37,044 nucleotides of DNA, taken from an uncultured Acetobacteraceae bacterium (GTDB lineage: Bacteria > Pseudomonadota > Alphaproteobacteria > Acetobacterales > Acetobacteraceae). The notes under the pieces are model-generated. The model searched no databases, was not told the origin of the DNA, and worked only from the letters and a program-made list of their open reading frames with translations. The translations under genes and the position numbers were made by a program. The DNA lies in assembly GCA_902805625.1 (NCBI GenBank), contig CADCTL010000247.1, forward strand, positions 1 to 37,044, written 5' to 3'. Position 1 is the stretch's first letter. Every line of letters begins with the position of its first letter. Shown here one piece after another: positions 26,415-37,028 of the stretch.

Positions 26415-27669
26415 ATGAACGGCCCGAACCGCCTCCATGACGGCGCCCGCAGTTCTCGGCCGATCGTCCTCACCTCGCACCCCGCCGCCGGCGGCATCGC
26501 GTCCCCGGTCCTGTGGGGGGCGCCCGATCCCGCCGTCCGTGGCCCCATCGTGGCGACGCTGAACAATCCCGGCGGCCGCAACGCCATCGGAACCCACTCC
26601 GGCGCCTACTCGCTGTACCGGGCGTTGGCGGTCGCCGCCGGCCAGCTCCGCGCCGACCACCGCCCCGACTTCAGCGACACGAAGCCAGCCGTCCCGATCG
26701 GCCCGTTCCCGCGGTGGGCGGACCCGCGCCGGATCGTCTCGCTCGACCCCTGGGGCCATGTCACCTCGGAAGCCTTCGCCGCCCGGATCGCCTCCGGCTG
26801 GGACATCCGCCCCACCATCGCCGTCACCCGCGCGCGCATGAACATGCCGGAGGTGGGCCTGGCGATGCGCTCCGGCCGCCTAGCCGCCGACGGCGAGGTT
26901 CTGACCGAAGCCGGCGACGTGCGCGTCACCAAGATAGCCATCGAGCCCGTCTGGTGGCTCCCCGGCGTCGCCGAGCGCTTCGGCATCGCTGAAGCGGCGC
27001 TGCGCCGCGCCCTCTTCGAGCAGACCGGCGGCATGTTCCCCGAACTGGTCACGCGGCCCGACCTCCGCGTGTTCCTGCCGCCCATCGGCGGCACCTCGGT
27101 CTACCTGTTCGGCGACGCCGGCCTGCTCGGCCGCCCGGAGACGCGCATCGCCTGCCGCGTCCATGACGAGTGCAACGGCTCGGATGTGTTCGGCTCGGAC
27201 ATCTGCACCTGCCGCCCCTACCTCGCGCACGGCGTCGAGGTCTGCATCGCCATGGCGCAGCGCGGCGGCGTGGGCGTCATGGTCTACAACCGCAAGGAGG
27301 GCAGGGCGCTCGGCGAGGTGACCAAGTTCCTCGTCTACAACGCCCGCAAGCGGCAAGAGGGCGGCGACCGCGCCGAGAGCTACTTCCAGCGCACCGAATG
27401 CGTCGCGGGCGTCCCCGACATGCGCTTCCAGGAGCTGATGCCGGACGTGCTGCACTGGCTCGGCGTGTCGCGCATCGACGAGCTGGTCTCGATGAGCAAC
27501 ATGAAGTTCAACCCGATCGTGGACAGCGGCATCGAGGTGGTGGCGCGCGTCCCGATCCCCGAGGGGCTGATCCCCGCCGACGCCCAGGTGGAGATGGACG
27601 CGAAAAAGGCCGCCGGTTACTTCACCGACCGCGTCCCCGACGCCGAGGAGCTGGCGCGCGCCAAGGGCC

Positions 27670-27686
<17 letters not shown>
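26415..27686 (+). CDS. URC1-like GTP cyclohydrolase II homologue (uracil catabolism)
   Basis: The 423-residue protein has a RibA-like C-terminal half and an N-terminal extension of about 200 residues that ordinary RibA lacks. Zinc cysteines are kept with exact RibA spacing: Cys253, Cys264, Cys266 (ECNGSDVFGSDICTC). A D-x-R element (VPDMRFQEL) and the terminal EVVARVPI block are also kept. The RibA motif EGRGIGL is changed to KEGRALGE, pointing to altered chemistry. This combination, followed by a DUF1688 gene and uracil phosphoribosyltransferase, matches Urc1 of the URC pyrimidine pathway in Lachancea kluyveri. There the enzyme is thought to open the uracil ring at the nucleotide level. A riboflavin role is unlikely. 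The ATG at 26415 follows AAGG; the stop overlaps the next gene by 17 bases. Confidence 0.88.
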
Positions 27687-28908
<1,222 letters not shown>

Positions 28909-28921
28909 GGAGTCCGCGCCG

Positions 28922-29569
28922 ATGACCGCGAACCCGCCGCACCCGCGCCTCAATTTCGTCAGCCATCCGCTGGTGCAGCACAAGATGACGCTGCTCCGCC
29001 AGCGCCAAACCTCCACCGGCGAGTTCCGCCGCTTGGCCCGCGAGATCAGCCTTCTGATGGCCTACGAGGTCACGCGCGACCTGCCGTTGGAAACCAAGCG
29101 CATCGAAACGCCGCTGGAGGCGATGGACGCGCCAATCCTGTCCGGCAAGAAGCTGTGTTTCGTTTCGATCCTGCGCGCGGGCGACGGCATCCTGGAAGGG
29201 ATGCTCGACCTCGTGCCCTCCGCCCGCGTCGGGCATGTCGGCCTGTACCGTGACCCTTCGGCGCTGGTGCCGGTCGAGTACTACCTGAAGTTGCCCGAAG
29301 ACGTGCGCCACCGAGCGGTGATCGTGGTGGACCCTATGCTGGCCACCGGCCACTCCGCCGCCGCGGCCGTGGAGCGCGTCAAGCAGGCCGGCGCCGAGCA
29401 GATCAGCTTCGCCTGCCTGCTCGCCGCGCCGGAGGGCCTCGGCGTGATGGCCGAGGCGCACCCGGAGGTGCCGGTCTTCACCTGCGCCGTGGACCGCGGC
29501 TTGGACGACCACGCCTACATCCGCCCCGGCCTCGGCGACGCCGGGGACCGGCTGTACGGCACGAAGTAG
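28922..29569 (+). CDS. upp: Uracil phosphoribosyltransferase
   Basis: The 215-residue enzyme converts uracil and PRPP to UMP. The PRPP-binding loop is [11 protein letters not shown] (residues 135-145). The C-terminal uracil-recognition region, [20 protein letters not shown], and the early [16 protein letters not shown] block are standard for Upp. In a URC cluster this step activates uracil to the nucleotide that the pathway degrades, matching the requirement for FUR1 in the yeast route. The ATG at 28922 follows GAGGAG, which overlaps the stop of the URC4 gene, so translation is likely coupled. A second, housekeeping upp may exist elsewhere in the genome. Confidence 0.95.
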   Translation: MTANPPHPRLNFVSHPLVQHKMTLLRQRQTSTGEFRRLAREISLLMAYEVTRDLPLETKRIETPLEAMDAPILSGKKLCFVSILRAGDGILEGMLDLVPSARVGHVGLYRDPSALVPVEYYLKLPEDVRHRAVIVVDPMLATGHSAAAAVERVKQAGAEQISFACLLAAPEGLGVMAEAHPEVPVFTCAVDRGLDDHAYIRPGLGDAGDRLYGTK

Positions 29570-29594
29570 CGGCCGCGCCCAAAAAACGGCCGCT
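29568..29594 (+). terminator. Inverted repeat at the end of upp
   Basis: AGCGGCCG (29568-29575) and CGGCCGCT (29587-29594) form a perfect 8-bp stem. The 11-base loop contains an A6 run. The repeat begins inside the upp stop codon. There is no T-run after it, so it is at best an atypical terminator or a mRNA-stabilising structure. Confidence 0.4.
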
Positions 29595-29670
29595 CGCTGC
29601 CCCCTAGGGTGGCAGGCCGCCGCGCCACCAGGGCCGCTCCACCCTTGCCGGGGCGTCTTCGCCGAGCTGG

Positions 29671-29707
29671 CATGCTTCGTGCAGTCATGCTTCGTGCAGT
29701 ATTGCAC
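29671..29707. promoter_or_regulatory. Tandem 15-bp repeat plus palindrome upstream of the ABC importer (candidate operator)
   Basis: CATGCTTCGTGCAGT occurs twice head to tail (29671-29685 and 29686-29700). The second copy runs into a palindrome, GTGCA-GTAT-TGCAC (29694-29707). It lies 39 to 75 bases before the ATPase start at 29746. The arrangement looks like a regulator-binding site for the importer operon, but no regulator gene is in the window. Confidence 0.4.
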
Positions 29708-29745
29708 ACGCTAGTCGGCGTGGGCGCGCCTTCAGGCGGGGAGGG

Positions 29746-30882
<1,137 letters not shown>

Positions 30883-30901
30883 GAATGGGACGGAGAGGCA
30901 C

Positions 30902-32182
30902 ATGACGAATAGCGAAGGGGCCAGGACGGTCGGGGCCACGGCGCCGCGGCGCGCGTTGCTGTTCGGCGGCGCCGCGGCCGCCGCGGGAACGTTGGCGGCG
31001 CCGGCGGTGCATGCGCAAGGACCGGTCACGCTGCGCTTTCTCGGGACGGCCGTGAACCAGCACCGGGCCATCAAGGACAAGGTCCACGAGGAACTCGGCA
31101 TCGTCGTAGAGTACATCGCCGTCACCTCGGACGACGTGGTCCGCCGTGCGGTGACGCAGCCCAACAGCTTCGACGTGATGGACCTCGAGGTCTGGATGGC
31201 GCGGCGCATCCTGCCGACCGGCAACATCATCGGCCTCGACGCCAAGCGGCTGCCGTTGGCGAGCGAGATGACGCCGGTGCTGACGCGGGGCGAAGTCGGC
31301 GGGCGCAAGCTCGGCAGCCAGGGCTTGGCGCCGTGGAAGATCCTCTATCTGGAGGGGCGCGAGGCCAAGACCTTCGCCGGCGCTCCGACCGAGTGGCTGA
31401 CCCTGATTCCAACAGTGTACAACGCCGACACCCTGGGCATCCGGCCGGACCGCGTCAGCCGGCCGATCGAGTCCTGGGCCGAATTGCTGAACCCGGAGTT
31501 CCGCGGCCGCGCCTCCATCCTGAACGTGCCCGCCATCGGCATCATGGACGCGGCGATGGCCGTGGAGGCTTCGGGCCGCCACCGCTACGCCGACAAGGGA
31601 AACATGACCCGCGCCGAGATCGACCTGACCATGGCGGCGCTCACCGAGGCCAAGCGTGCCGGCCAGTTCCGCGCCTTCTGGCGCGACTTCAACGAGAGCG
31701 TGAACCTGATGGCTTCGGGCGAGGTGGTCATCCAGTCCATGTGGTCGCCCGCCGTCACCAAGGTCCGGTCCATGGGCGTGCCCTGCGTGTACCAGCCCTT
31801 GAAGGAGGGCTACCGGGCCTGGGCGCAGGGCATAGGCATACCGCGCACCACCACCGGCCGCCGGCAGGACGCGGCCTACGAGTTCATCAACTGGTTCCTG
31901 TCCGGCTGGGCCGGCGCATTCCTCAACCGCCAGGGCTACTACTCGGCGGTGCTCTCCACGGCGCAGAAGCACATGGAGCCCTACGAGTGGGCCTTCTGGA
32001 TGGAGGGCAAGCCGGCCGAGCGGGACATCCGCGCGCCGGACGGCACCGTGATGGAGAAGGCCGGCGCGGTGCGCGACGGCGGCAGCTTCGAGCAACGCAT
32101 GGGCTCGGTCGCCTGCTGGAACGCGGTCATGGACGAGAACGACTACATGGTGAGGAAATGGAATGAGTTCATCGCGGCCTGA
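30902..32182 (+). CDS. ABC transporter substrate-binding protein, PotD-like
   Basis: The 426-residue periplasmic protein carries a Tat-type signal (APRRALLFGGAAAAAGTLAA) with cleavage expected at VHAQ. The binding domain is of the extracellular family-1/PotD type, with LTLIPTVYNADTLGIRPD, SWAELLNPEFRGRASILN, INWFLSGWAGAFLNRQGYY and a C-terminal VACWNAVMDENDYMVRKWNEF (quoted in part: CWNAVMDENDYMVRKW). The ligand is unknown; relatives carry polyamines, thiamine-like compounds or other small cations. Because it sits directly behind upp, a pyrimidine or ureide ligand is conceivable (inference). A GGAGAGG site precedes the ATG at 30902. The stop overlaps the first permease gene by 20 bases. Confidence 0.91.
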   Translation: MTNSEGARTVGATAPRRALLFGGAAAAAGTLAAPAVHAQGPVTLRFLGTAVNQHRAIKDKVHEELGIVVEYIAVTSDDVVRRAVTQPNSFDVMDLEVWMARRILPTGNIIGLDAKRLPLASEMTPVLTRGEVGGRKLGSQGLAPWKILYLEGREAKTFAGAPTEWLTLIPTVYNADTLGIRPDRVSRPIESWAELLNPEFRGRASILNVPAIGIMDAAMAVEASGRHRYADKGNMTRAEIDLTMAALTEAKRAGQFRAFWRDFNESVNLMASGEVVIQSMWSPAVTKVRSMGVPCVYQPLKEGYRAWAQGIGIPRTTTGRRQDAAYEFINWFLSGWAGAFLNRQGYYSAVLSTAQKHMEPYEWAFWMEGKPAERDIRAPDGTVMEKAGAVRDGGSFEQRMGSVACWNAVMDENDYMVRKWNEFIAA

Positions 32183-33131
32183 CGCGGCCGGCGCGGCGGT
32201 GCTGGACGCCGCCGCGCCGCTGTCGCCCGAGGCCGGGATCGCCGCGCGGTCCCGGCGGCCCGCCGTCGGCCCGGGCGCGGCGCCGTTCCTCCAGGCCGCC
32301 CCGCTCGCCCTTGTGCTGTTGCTCTTTCTCGTGCTCCCGTTGCTCGTCACTGCGGCTGTCAGCCTGTGGGACTACACCGAGTTCACCCTTGTCCCCGACG
32401 TGACGCTGCGGAATTACCGCGAGATGTTCGAGGGCTGCCTGTCCGGCGGCGCTTGTTCGACGCTCCGCACCTACGTCTCGACGTTCAAGCTCTGCGCGCT
32501 CACCCTCGCGGTCACGCTGCCGCTCGGCTTCGCGGTCGCCTTCTTCCTCGCCTTCCACGTCCGCTCGGACAGCGCGCGCACCGCGCTTTTCCTGCTCTGC
32601 ACCGCGCCTTTCCTCACCTCCAACGTGATCCGCATGATCTCGTGGATACCGCTGCTCGGCCGCGAAGGCGTGGTTAACCGGGCGCTGCTCGGCTCCGGCG
32701 CGGTGGACCGGCCCTTGGATTGGCTGCTCTACTCCGAATTCGCGGTGGTGCTGGCCTTCGTCCACCTTTACACGCTGTTCGTCGTCGTGCCCGTGTTCAA
32801 CAGCTTGATGCGCATAGACCGGCGCTTGATCGAGGCGGCGCGCGACGCCGGGGCCACCGGCCGGCAAACCCTCGTCCATGTGGTCCTGCCGTTGTCCAAG
32901 CCCGGCTTGGCCATCGGCGCGATCTTCGTGGCGACGCTGGTGATGGGCGACTTCGTGACCGTGGGCGTCATGGGCGGCCAGCAGATCGCCTCCGTCGGGA
33001 AGGCGATCCAGACCCACGCCGCGTACCTCCAGTTCCCGGCGGCCGCGGCGCAGTCCGTTGTGCTTTTGGCCGTGGTGCTGCTGATGATCGCGGCGCTCAC
33101 GCGCCTCGTGGATGTGCGGCGCGAGTTGTGA
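32163..33131 (+). CDS. ABC transporter permease, PotB-like
   Basis: The 322-residue membrane protein has about six hydrophobic segments after an N-terminal hydrophilic tail of roughly 40 residues. The first helix is LALVLLLFLVLPLLVTAAVS. The EAA loop, EAARDAGATGRQTLVHVVLP, is the ATPase contact, and the VMGDFVTVGVMGGQQIASVG segment is typical of PotB-type permeases. The ATG at 32163 lies within the end of the binding-protein gene. The stop forms a GTGA overlap with the second permease. It combines with that permease to form the channel. Confidence 0.93.
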   Translation: MSSSRPDAAGAAVLDAAAPLSPEAGIAARSRRPAVGPGAAPFLQAAPLALVLLLFLVLPLLVTAAVSLWDYTEFTLVPDVTLRNYREMFEGCLSGGACSTLRTYVSTFKLCALTLAVTLPLGFAVAFFLAFHVRSDSARTALFLLCTAPFLTSNVIRMISWIPLLGREGVVNRALLGSGAVDRPLDWLLYSEFAVVLAFVHLYTLFVVVPVFNSLMRIDRRLIEAARDAGATGRQTLVHVVLPLSKPGLAIGAIFVATLVMGDFVTVGVMGGQQIASVGKAIQTHAAYLQFPAAAAQSVVLLAVVLLMIAALTRLVDVRREL

Positions 33132-34021
33132 CGGGGGCCGCCGCCTCCCGCTGGTGGCTCGGCGCCGTGTTCGCGGCGTTCGTCGCCTTCCTCTACGGCC
33201 CGACGCTGACCATCCTGGTCCTGTCTTTCCAGGGGCCGGAGGGCGGGCTGACCTTCCCGATGAACGGCCTCTCGCTCCACTGGTACGCGCGGCTGTTCGA
33301 AGGCGCGGGCGTGGTGGACATCTGGTCCGCCTTCGGCCGCTCGCTCCGGCTCGGGCTGGCGGTGATGGTGCTCACCACCGTGGTGGCGCTGCTCGGCGGC
33401 TACGCCTTCCGGCGCCGCTTCCGGGGAGAAGCGGCGTTGTTCCAGCTCGTGGTGGCGAGCCTCATCGTGCCCTCCATCGCCGTCTCGCTCGGCATCGCAT
33501 TGCAGTTCCGCATCCTGGACGACGCGGTGCGCGCGCTGGCGGAAGTCGGCCGCCTGCCCGCTTGGCTGGGCGCGGAGGACCACACGACGGCCATGGGGCT
33601 GTTCACCTCGGGCCTGGGCGCCCACCTCACCTGGACGCTGCCCTTCGGCATCCTGATCATGTTCGCCGTCTTCAACCGCTTTCCCACTGAGGTGGAAGAG
33701 GCGGCGCGCGACCTCGGCGCCTCGCCCTGGGGCGTGTTCCGGCACGCCGTGCTGCCGCTGGTCGCGCCGAGCCTCGTGGGCGTCGCGCTGTTCGGCTTCA
33801 CCCTGTCCTGGGACGAGATCGCGCGCTCCTCCCAGGCGATGGGCGAGGCCAACACGCTGCCGCTGGAGTTGCAAGGCTTGACCACAACGGCCACGACGCC
33901 CGAAATCTACGCGCTGGGCACGCTGACCACCGGGGTCTCGGCGGCGGTCATCGCGGCGGCCTTCGCCGCGCACGCGGCAGCGCGCCGTTCGCGGCGCCGT
34001 GCCCATGGCGGAGCGCCCTGA
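33128..34021 (+). CDS. ABC transporter permease, PotC-like
   Basis: The 297-residue second permease has six hydrophobic segments, starting with WWLGAVFAAFVAFLYGPTLT. The EAA loop is EEAARDLGASPWGVFRHAVL, and SWDEIARSSQAMGEANTLPL matches the PotC-type region between the last helices. The start is GTG at 33128, overlapping the previous stop (GTGA, 33128-33131). The frame stays open upstream to 32720, but that is a shadow of the first permease. The protein ends in an Arg-rich tail (ARRSRRRAHGG). It completes the importer operon. Confidence 0.92.
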   Translation: MTGAAASRWWLGAVFAAFVAFLYGPTLTILVLSFQGPEGGLTFPMNGLSLHWYARLFEGAGVVDIWSAFGRSLRLGLAVMVLTTVVALLGGYAFRRRFRGEAALFQLVVASLIVPSIAVSLGIALQFRILDDAVRALAEVGRLPAWLGAEDHTTAMGLFTSGLGAHLTWTLPFGILIMFAVFNRFPTEVEEAARDLGASPWGVFRHAVLPLVAPSLVGVALFGFTLSWDEIARSSQAMGEANTLPLELQGLTTTATTPEIYALGTLTTGVSAAVIAAAFAAHAAARRSRRRAHGGAP

Positions 34022-34157
34022 AGCTTCGCGGTGCTCCACCGGCCGTGTTCGGCCGCGGCCAAACGCCTCGAGGCACCCGCAACGGCTGCTCGGCTGTGCG
34101 GCGATCGGAAGGGGCCGGGAGCAAGGGAGAAGGGGCTGATCTCCAGCCGGTCCGGGC

Positions 34158-34454
34158 TCACGCGCCCGGAACGCCGGCCTCCCGGGTGAGGCCCGGAAAG
34201 TCTCGACGAAGCGCCTCCGCGCTCGGCATCTCCTCGCCCGCGAAGCGCGCCAGCACCCGCGCGAGATCCGCGGGCCGCAAAGGCGCTTTCACATTCGCAT
34301 CGGCCCGCGCGAGGCGCATCAGCTCCAGCACCATCGCCCGCTCCGGCAAGGCAAGGAGCCGCTCCGCCTCCGCCCCGCTGGCGTCCTGCAGGCGGGCCTG
34401 CTCGTCGTCCAAGGCCTCGATCGGCAGCCAGCCGCTCTCGGGATCACTCGCCAT
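34158..34454 (-). CDS. Small hypothetical protein
   Basis: I do not recognise this 98-residue protein. It is charged, probably all-helical and soluble: DDEQARLQDASGAEAERLL, PERAMVLELMRLARADANV and PADLARVLARFAGEE are likely amphipathic helices. No signal peptide, cysteine motif or membrane segment is seen. It lies 44 bases downstream of the SDR gene on the same strand, so it may be the last gene of the thioesterase-SDR operon. The ATG at 34454 has a weak GGCGG site. Composition looks like real protein rather than shadow sequence, but the call is not certain. Confidence 0.55.
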   Translation of the reverse strand: MASDPESGWLPIEALDDEQARLQDASGAEAERLLALPERAMVLELMRLARADANVKAPLRPADLARVLARFAGEEMPSAEALRRDFPGLTREAGVPGA

Positions 34455-34498
34455 CCGCCGTCAACGCGCGACCGGCGCCGGGGCTGCAGGCGCGCCGG

Positions 34499-35239
34499 TC
34501 AAACGTGCTGGCCGCCGTTGATGTGGATTTCGGCGCCGTTGATGTAGGAGGACCGCTCCGTGCACAGGAAGTGGACCGTTTCCGCCACCTCGCGCGCGTC
34601 GCCGAGGCGGCGCATCGGCACGTCGCGCTCGATGATGTCCTCGGTGCCGGAGGAAAGGATCGCGGTGTCGATCTCGCCCGGCGCGATGGCGTTCACCCTG
34701 ACGCCGTGCGGTCCGAACTCGTGCGCCATTTCCCGGGTCAGCGACGCGAGCGCCGCCTTGGACGCGGCGTAGGCCGTGCCGGCGAAGGGATGCACGCGGG
34801 AGCCGGCGATGGACGTCACGTTCACGATCGAGCCGCGCACCCGACGCAACTCGGGGAACAGCGCGCGGGCGAGGAGTGCGGTCGAAACGAGGTTGACGTT
34901 GAGCACGCTCGTCCAGAGCGCGGCGTCGCTGCCGCGCACGCCCAGCCGCGCGCCGCCTTCGCCCTTGGGTGAGATGCCCGCGTTGTTCACCAGGGCGTGG
35001 AGGGCGCCGTCCGGCAACCGCCGGCGCACCTCGGCGGCGAGTTCGTCCAGCCGGTCGATGTCGGCGAGGTCCGCCTGCAGGTGGCTCTCCCGCGCGCTCG
35101 GCCAGCGGCACTCCTCGGAGAAGGGCTGGCGCGACACGGTGAGGATGCGCCAGCCGCGCTCCATGAACAGCTTGACCGTGGCGTGGCCGATGCCGCGGCT
35201 GGCGCCCGTCAGCAGCATGTAAGGCTGCGGTTGCGGCAT
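34499..35239 (-). CDS. Short-chain dehydrogenase/reductase (SDR)
   Basis: The 246-residue protein is a classical SDR. The nucleotide-binding motif TGASRGIGHA is at residues 11-20, and NNAG at 85-88. The catalytic residues Ser143, Tyr157 and Lys161 lie in VTSIAG and YAASK. The C-terminal YINGAEIHINGGQHV is standard for the family. It should oxidise an alcohol or reduce a ketone with NAD(P). The substrate is unknown. ATG at 35239 with AGGGGAT upstream is preferred over an in-frame GTG at 35269 because the family normally starts a few residues before the TGxxxGIG motif. It follows the thioesterase gene by 61 bases, probably in one operon. Confidence 0.92.
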   Translation of the reverse strand: MPQPQPYMLLTGASRGIGHATVKLFMERGWRILTVSRQPFSEECRWPSARESHLQADLADIDRLDELAAEVRRRLPDGALHALVNNAGISPKGEGGARLGVRGSDAALWTSVLNVNLVSTALLARALFPELRRVRGSIVNVTSIAGSRVHPFAGTAYAASKAALASLTREMAHEFGPHGVRVNAIAPGEIDTAILSSGTEDIIERDVPMRRLGDAREVAETVHFLCTERSSYINGAEIHINGGQHV

Positions 35240-35300
35240 CGGACGATCCCCTGAGGAACGGCTCCCCACAATCAGCCTAGCATGGCCAAGAGGCGCCGCA

Positions 35301-35747
35301 TCAGCCTTCCGGCCGTGGCAGGCGGAAAACGCCGCTCGACCGCAGCACCGGTTCCCCGCGCACCTTGAACACGCCCTGGACGAACATGGTCGTGCTCGTC
35401 CGGCGCAGCAGTTCCACCTCCGCTTCCATCCAGGACCCGAGCGGCACCGGCGCCAGGAAGTCCTGCGTCAGGCTCACCGTGATGAAGAAGCCCTTCACCC
35501 CCGCCTGTTCCAGCCCGCCGATGCCGAGCACGACGTCGGTCAGCGCCGCCAGCATGCCGCCGTGGCACATGTCCTTGGCGTTGCAATGCCGGGGCTCGAC
35601 CAGCAGGCCGAAGACTCCGCGGCCGCCGGCGTCGCGCCGCACGTAGAGCGGCCCTGCGGCTTCCATGAAGCCGCCGCCGACCGGTCGCGGCACGAAGCCC
35701 GGCGGTATGGAGGCCCGATCGCGCGCCTGGGGAGGTTGGTCGTCCAT
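35301..35747 (-). CDS. PaaI-family hotdog thioesterase
   Basis: The 148-residue product has the hotdog thioesterase core. The motif NAKDMCHGGMLAALTDVVLG contains the HGG turn and the following Asp expected for the PaaI group active site. VSLTQDFLAPVPLGSWMEAE and the STTMFVQGVFKVRGEPV strand pair complete the fold. Such enzymes hydrolyse acyl-CoA thioesters in the cytoplasm. The ATG at 35747 follows AAGGACGAAG; the in-frame extension to 35921 shows no coding character. It is the first gene of a minus-strand unit with the SDR, and diverges from the ferredoxin-P450 genes. An acyl-CoA role linked to alkane oxidation products is possible (inference). Confidence 0.88.
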   Translation of the reverse strand: MDDQPPQARDRASIPPGFVPRPVGGGFMEAAGPLYVRRDAGGRGVFGLLVEPRHCNAKDMCHGGMLAALTDVVLGIGGLEQAGVKGFFITVSLTQDFLAPVPLGSWMEAEVELLRRTSTTMFVQGVFKVRGEPVLRSSGVFRLPRPEG

Positions 35748-36136
35748 GCCGGTGCCGCTTCGTCCTTCGCAATGCCCGCCCAGCCGCTTGATGGGGGAGT
35801 CAGCGCCGCACGGCGCTTGACGGCGCCGCAGTCCATGAATGATGGTGGTAACAGACAAGGATCGGTTACGTGCGGCCCAACGATCGGCGCACCGCCGTTC
35901 TGCCGTCGCGGCGACGAGCACGAGGGCCTGCCTGTGCCGACCGTATCAGCCCGGCGCGCGGCCGCAACCCGCGCGGGCCGCCTTCGGTAGGGGCGGCGGC
36001 GATGATCCGGAGCGCGGCGGCTTTGGCGTGGTCCCCGTCACGGCCGATGGGGAGCCGCGGACGGTAAAGGTGCGGGCGGCGTCACGCGCGCCCTGCACGT
36101 CGCTGGCCGCCCGCAGAACAACCCAGGGGAGAGGAC
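35748..36136. other. Divergent regulatory region between thioesterase and ferredoxin genes
   Basis: About 390 bases that should hold the promoters of both flanking units. Near 35845-35871 GTAAC and GTTAC form an inverted repeat with 12-base spacing, in the least GC-rich patch of the region; it could be an operator. Open frames on either strand lack motifs. No regulator gene is encoded here. Confidence 0.4.
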
Positions 36137-36457
36137 ATGCCGCAGGTCACCTACATCGAGCACGACGGCACCGAGCACCGGGTTGAGGTGGAGGAGGGGC
36201 TCTCCGTCATGCGCGGCGCGGTGGACAATGGCGTGCCCGGCATCGACGCGGACTGCGGTGGCCAATGCGCCTGCGCCACCTGCCACGTCTTCGTGGACGA
36301 GGCTTGGTCAGCCCGCACCGGCAGCCCGGACGAGCAGGAGGAAAGCATGCTCAGCTTCGCCGCCACCGCGCAGCCCAACTCCCGCTTGTCCTGCCAGATC
36401 ACGGTGAACGGCGAGCTGGACGGGTTGGTGGTGCGCCTGCCCGAAGCGCAGCACTGA
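36137..36457 (+). CDS. 2Fe-2S ferredoxin (adrenodoxin/putidaredoxin type)
   Basis: This 106-residue ferredoxin has cluster ligands Cys40, Cys46, Cys49 and Cys86, in the order C-x5-C-x2-C-x36-C of the adrenodoxin/putidaredoxin group. An extra Cys44 sits between the first two. The acidic helix around [12 protein letters not shown] is the usual P450-docking region, and the end [20 protein letters not shown] is standard. It carries electrons one at a time from a ferredoxin reductase to a P450. The P450 gene starts 35 bases downstream, making it the obvious partner. GGGGAGAGG precedes the ATG at 36137. The matching reductase would be expected beyond the contig end. Confidence 0.95.
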   Translation: MPQVTYIEHDGTEHRVEVEEGLSVMRGAVDNGVPGIDADCGGQCACATCHVFVDEAWSARTGSPDEQEESMLSFAATAQPNSRLSCQITVNGELDGLVVRLPEAQH

Positions 36458-36492
36458 CCACGCCGCCGCGAAACGAGGAAGGAGGAACGCCC

Positions 36493-37028
36493 ATGAACGC
36501 CCCGGTGAACATCGACCACGAGCTGCTGGCGCGGAGCCAACCCCTCGACAAACTGGACGTCAGCGACCCCGCCCTGTTCCGCGACGACGTCTGGATGCCC
36601 TACTTCAGCCGGCTGCGGCGGGAGGATCCGGTGCACTGGACGGCCGAGAGCATGTTCGGCCCGCACTGGTCGATCACCAAGTACAACGACATCATGCAAG
36701 CCGAGCTGGCGCACAAGACGCTGTCCTCCGACTCCTCGCTCGGCGGCATCAGCATCCGCGACCGCCGCAAGGACCTGCGCCTGCCCATGTTCATCGCCAT
36801 GGACCCGCCGCAGCACGATGAGCAGCGCAAGGCGGTGCAGCCCATTGTGGCGCCGGGCAACCTGGCGAAGCTGGAGGGCATCATCCGCGAACGCGTCTGC
36901 CGCATCCTGGACGGCTTGCCCCGTGGCGAAACCTTCAACTGGGTGGACCGCGTCTCCGTCGAGCTGACGGTGCAGATGCTGGCGACCCTGTTCGACTTCC
37001 CCTTCGAGGACCGGCGTAAGCTCTCCTA
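36493..37028 (+). CDS. Cytochrome P450, CYP153-like, N-terminal part (cut by contig end)
   Basis: About 178 residues of a P450 that would normally be about 420 long. The sequence closely follows CYP153 enzymes as I recall them: LDVSDPALFRDDVWMPYFSRLRREDPVHW (in part: LFRDDVWMPYFSRLR), SMFGPHWSITKYNDIM, LPMFIAMDPPQHDEQRK, PIVAPGNLAKLE, and MLATLFDFPFEDRRKL. CYP153s hydroxylate the terminal carbon of alkanes and fatty acids. The heme-binding cysteine and I-helix lie in the missing part. The apparent TAA at 37027-37029 is false: its last base belongs to sequencing adapter. GGAGGAAC precedes the ATG at 36493, and the adjacent ferredoxin is its likely electron donor. Confidence 0.93.
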
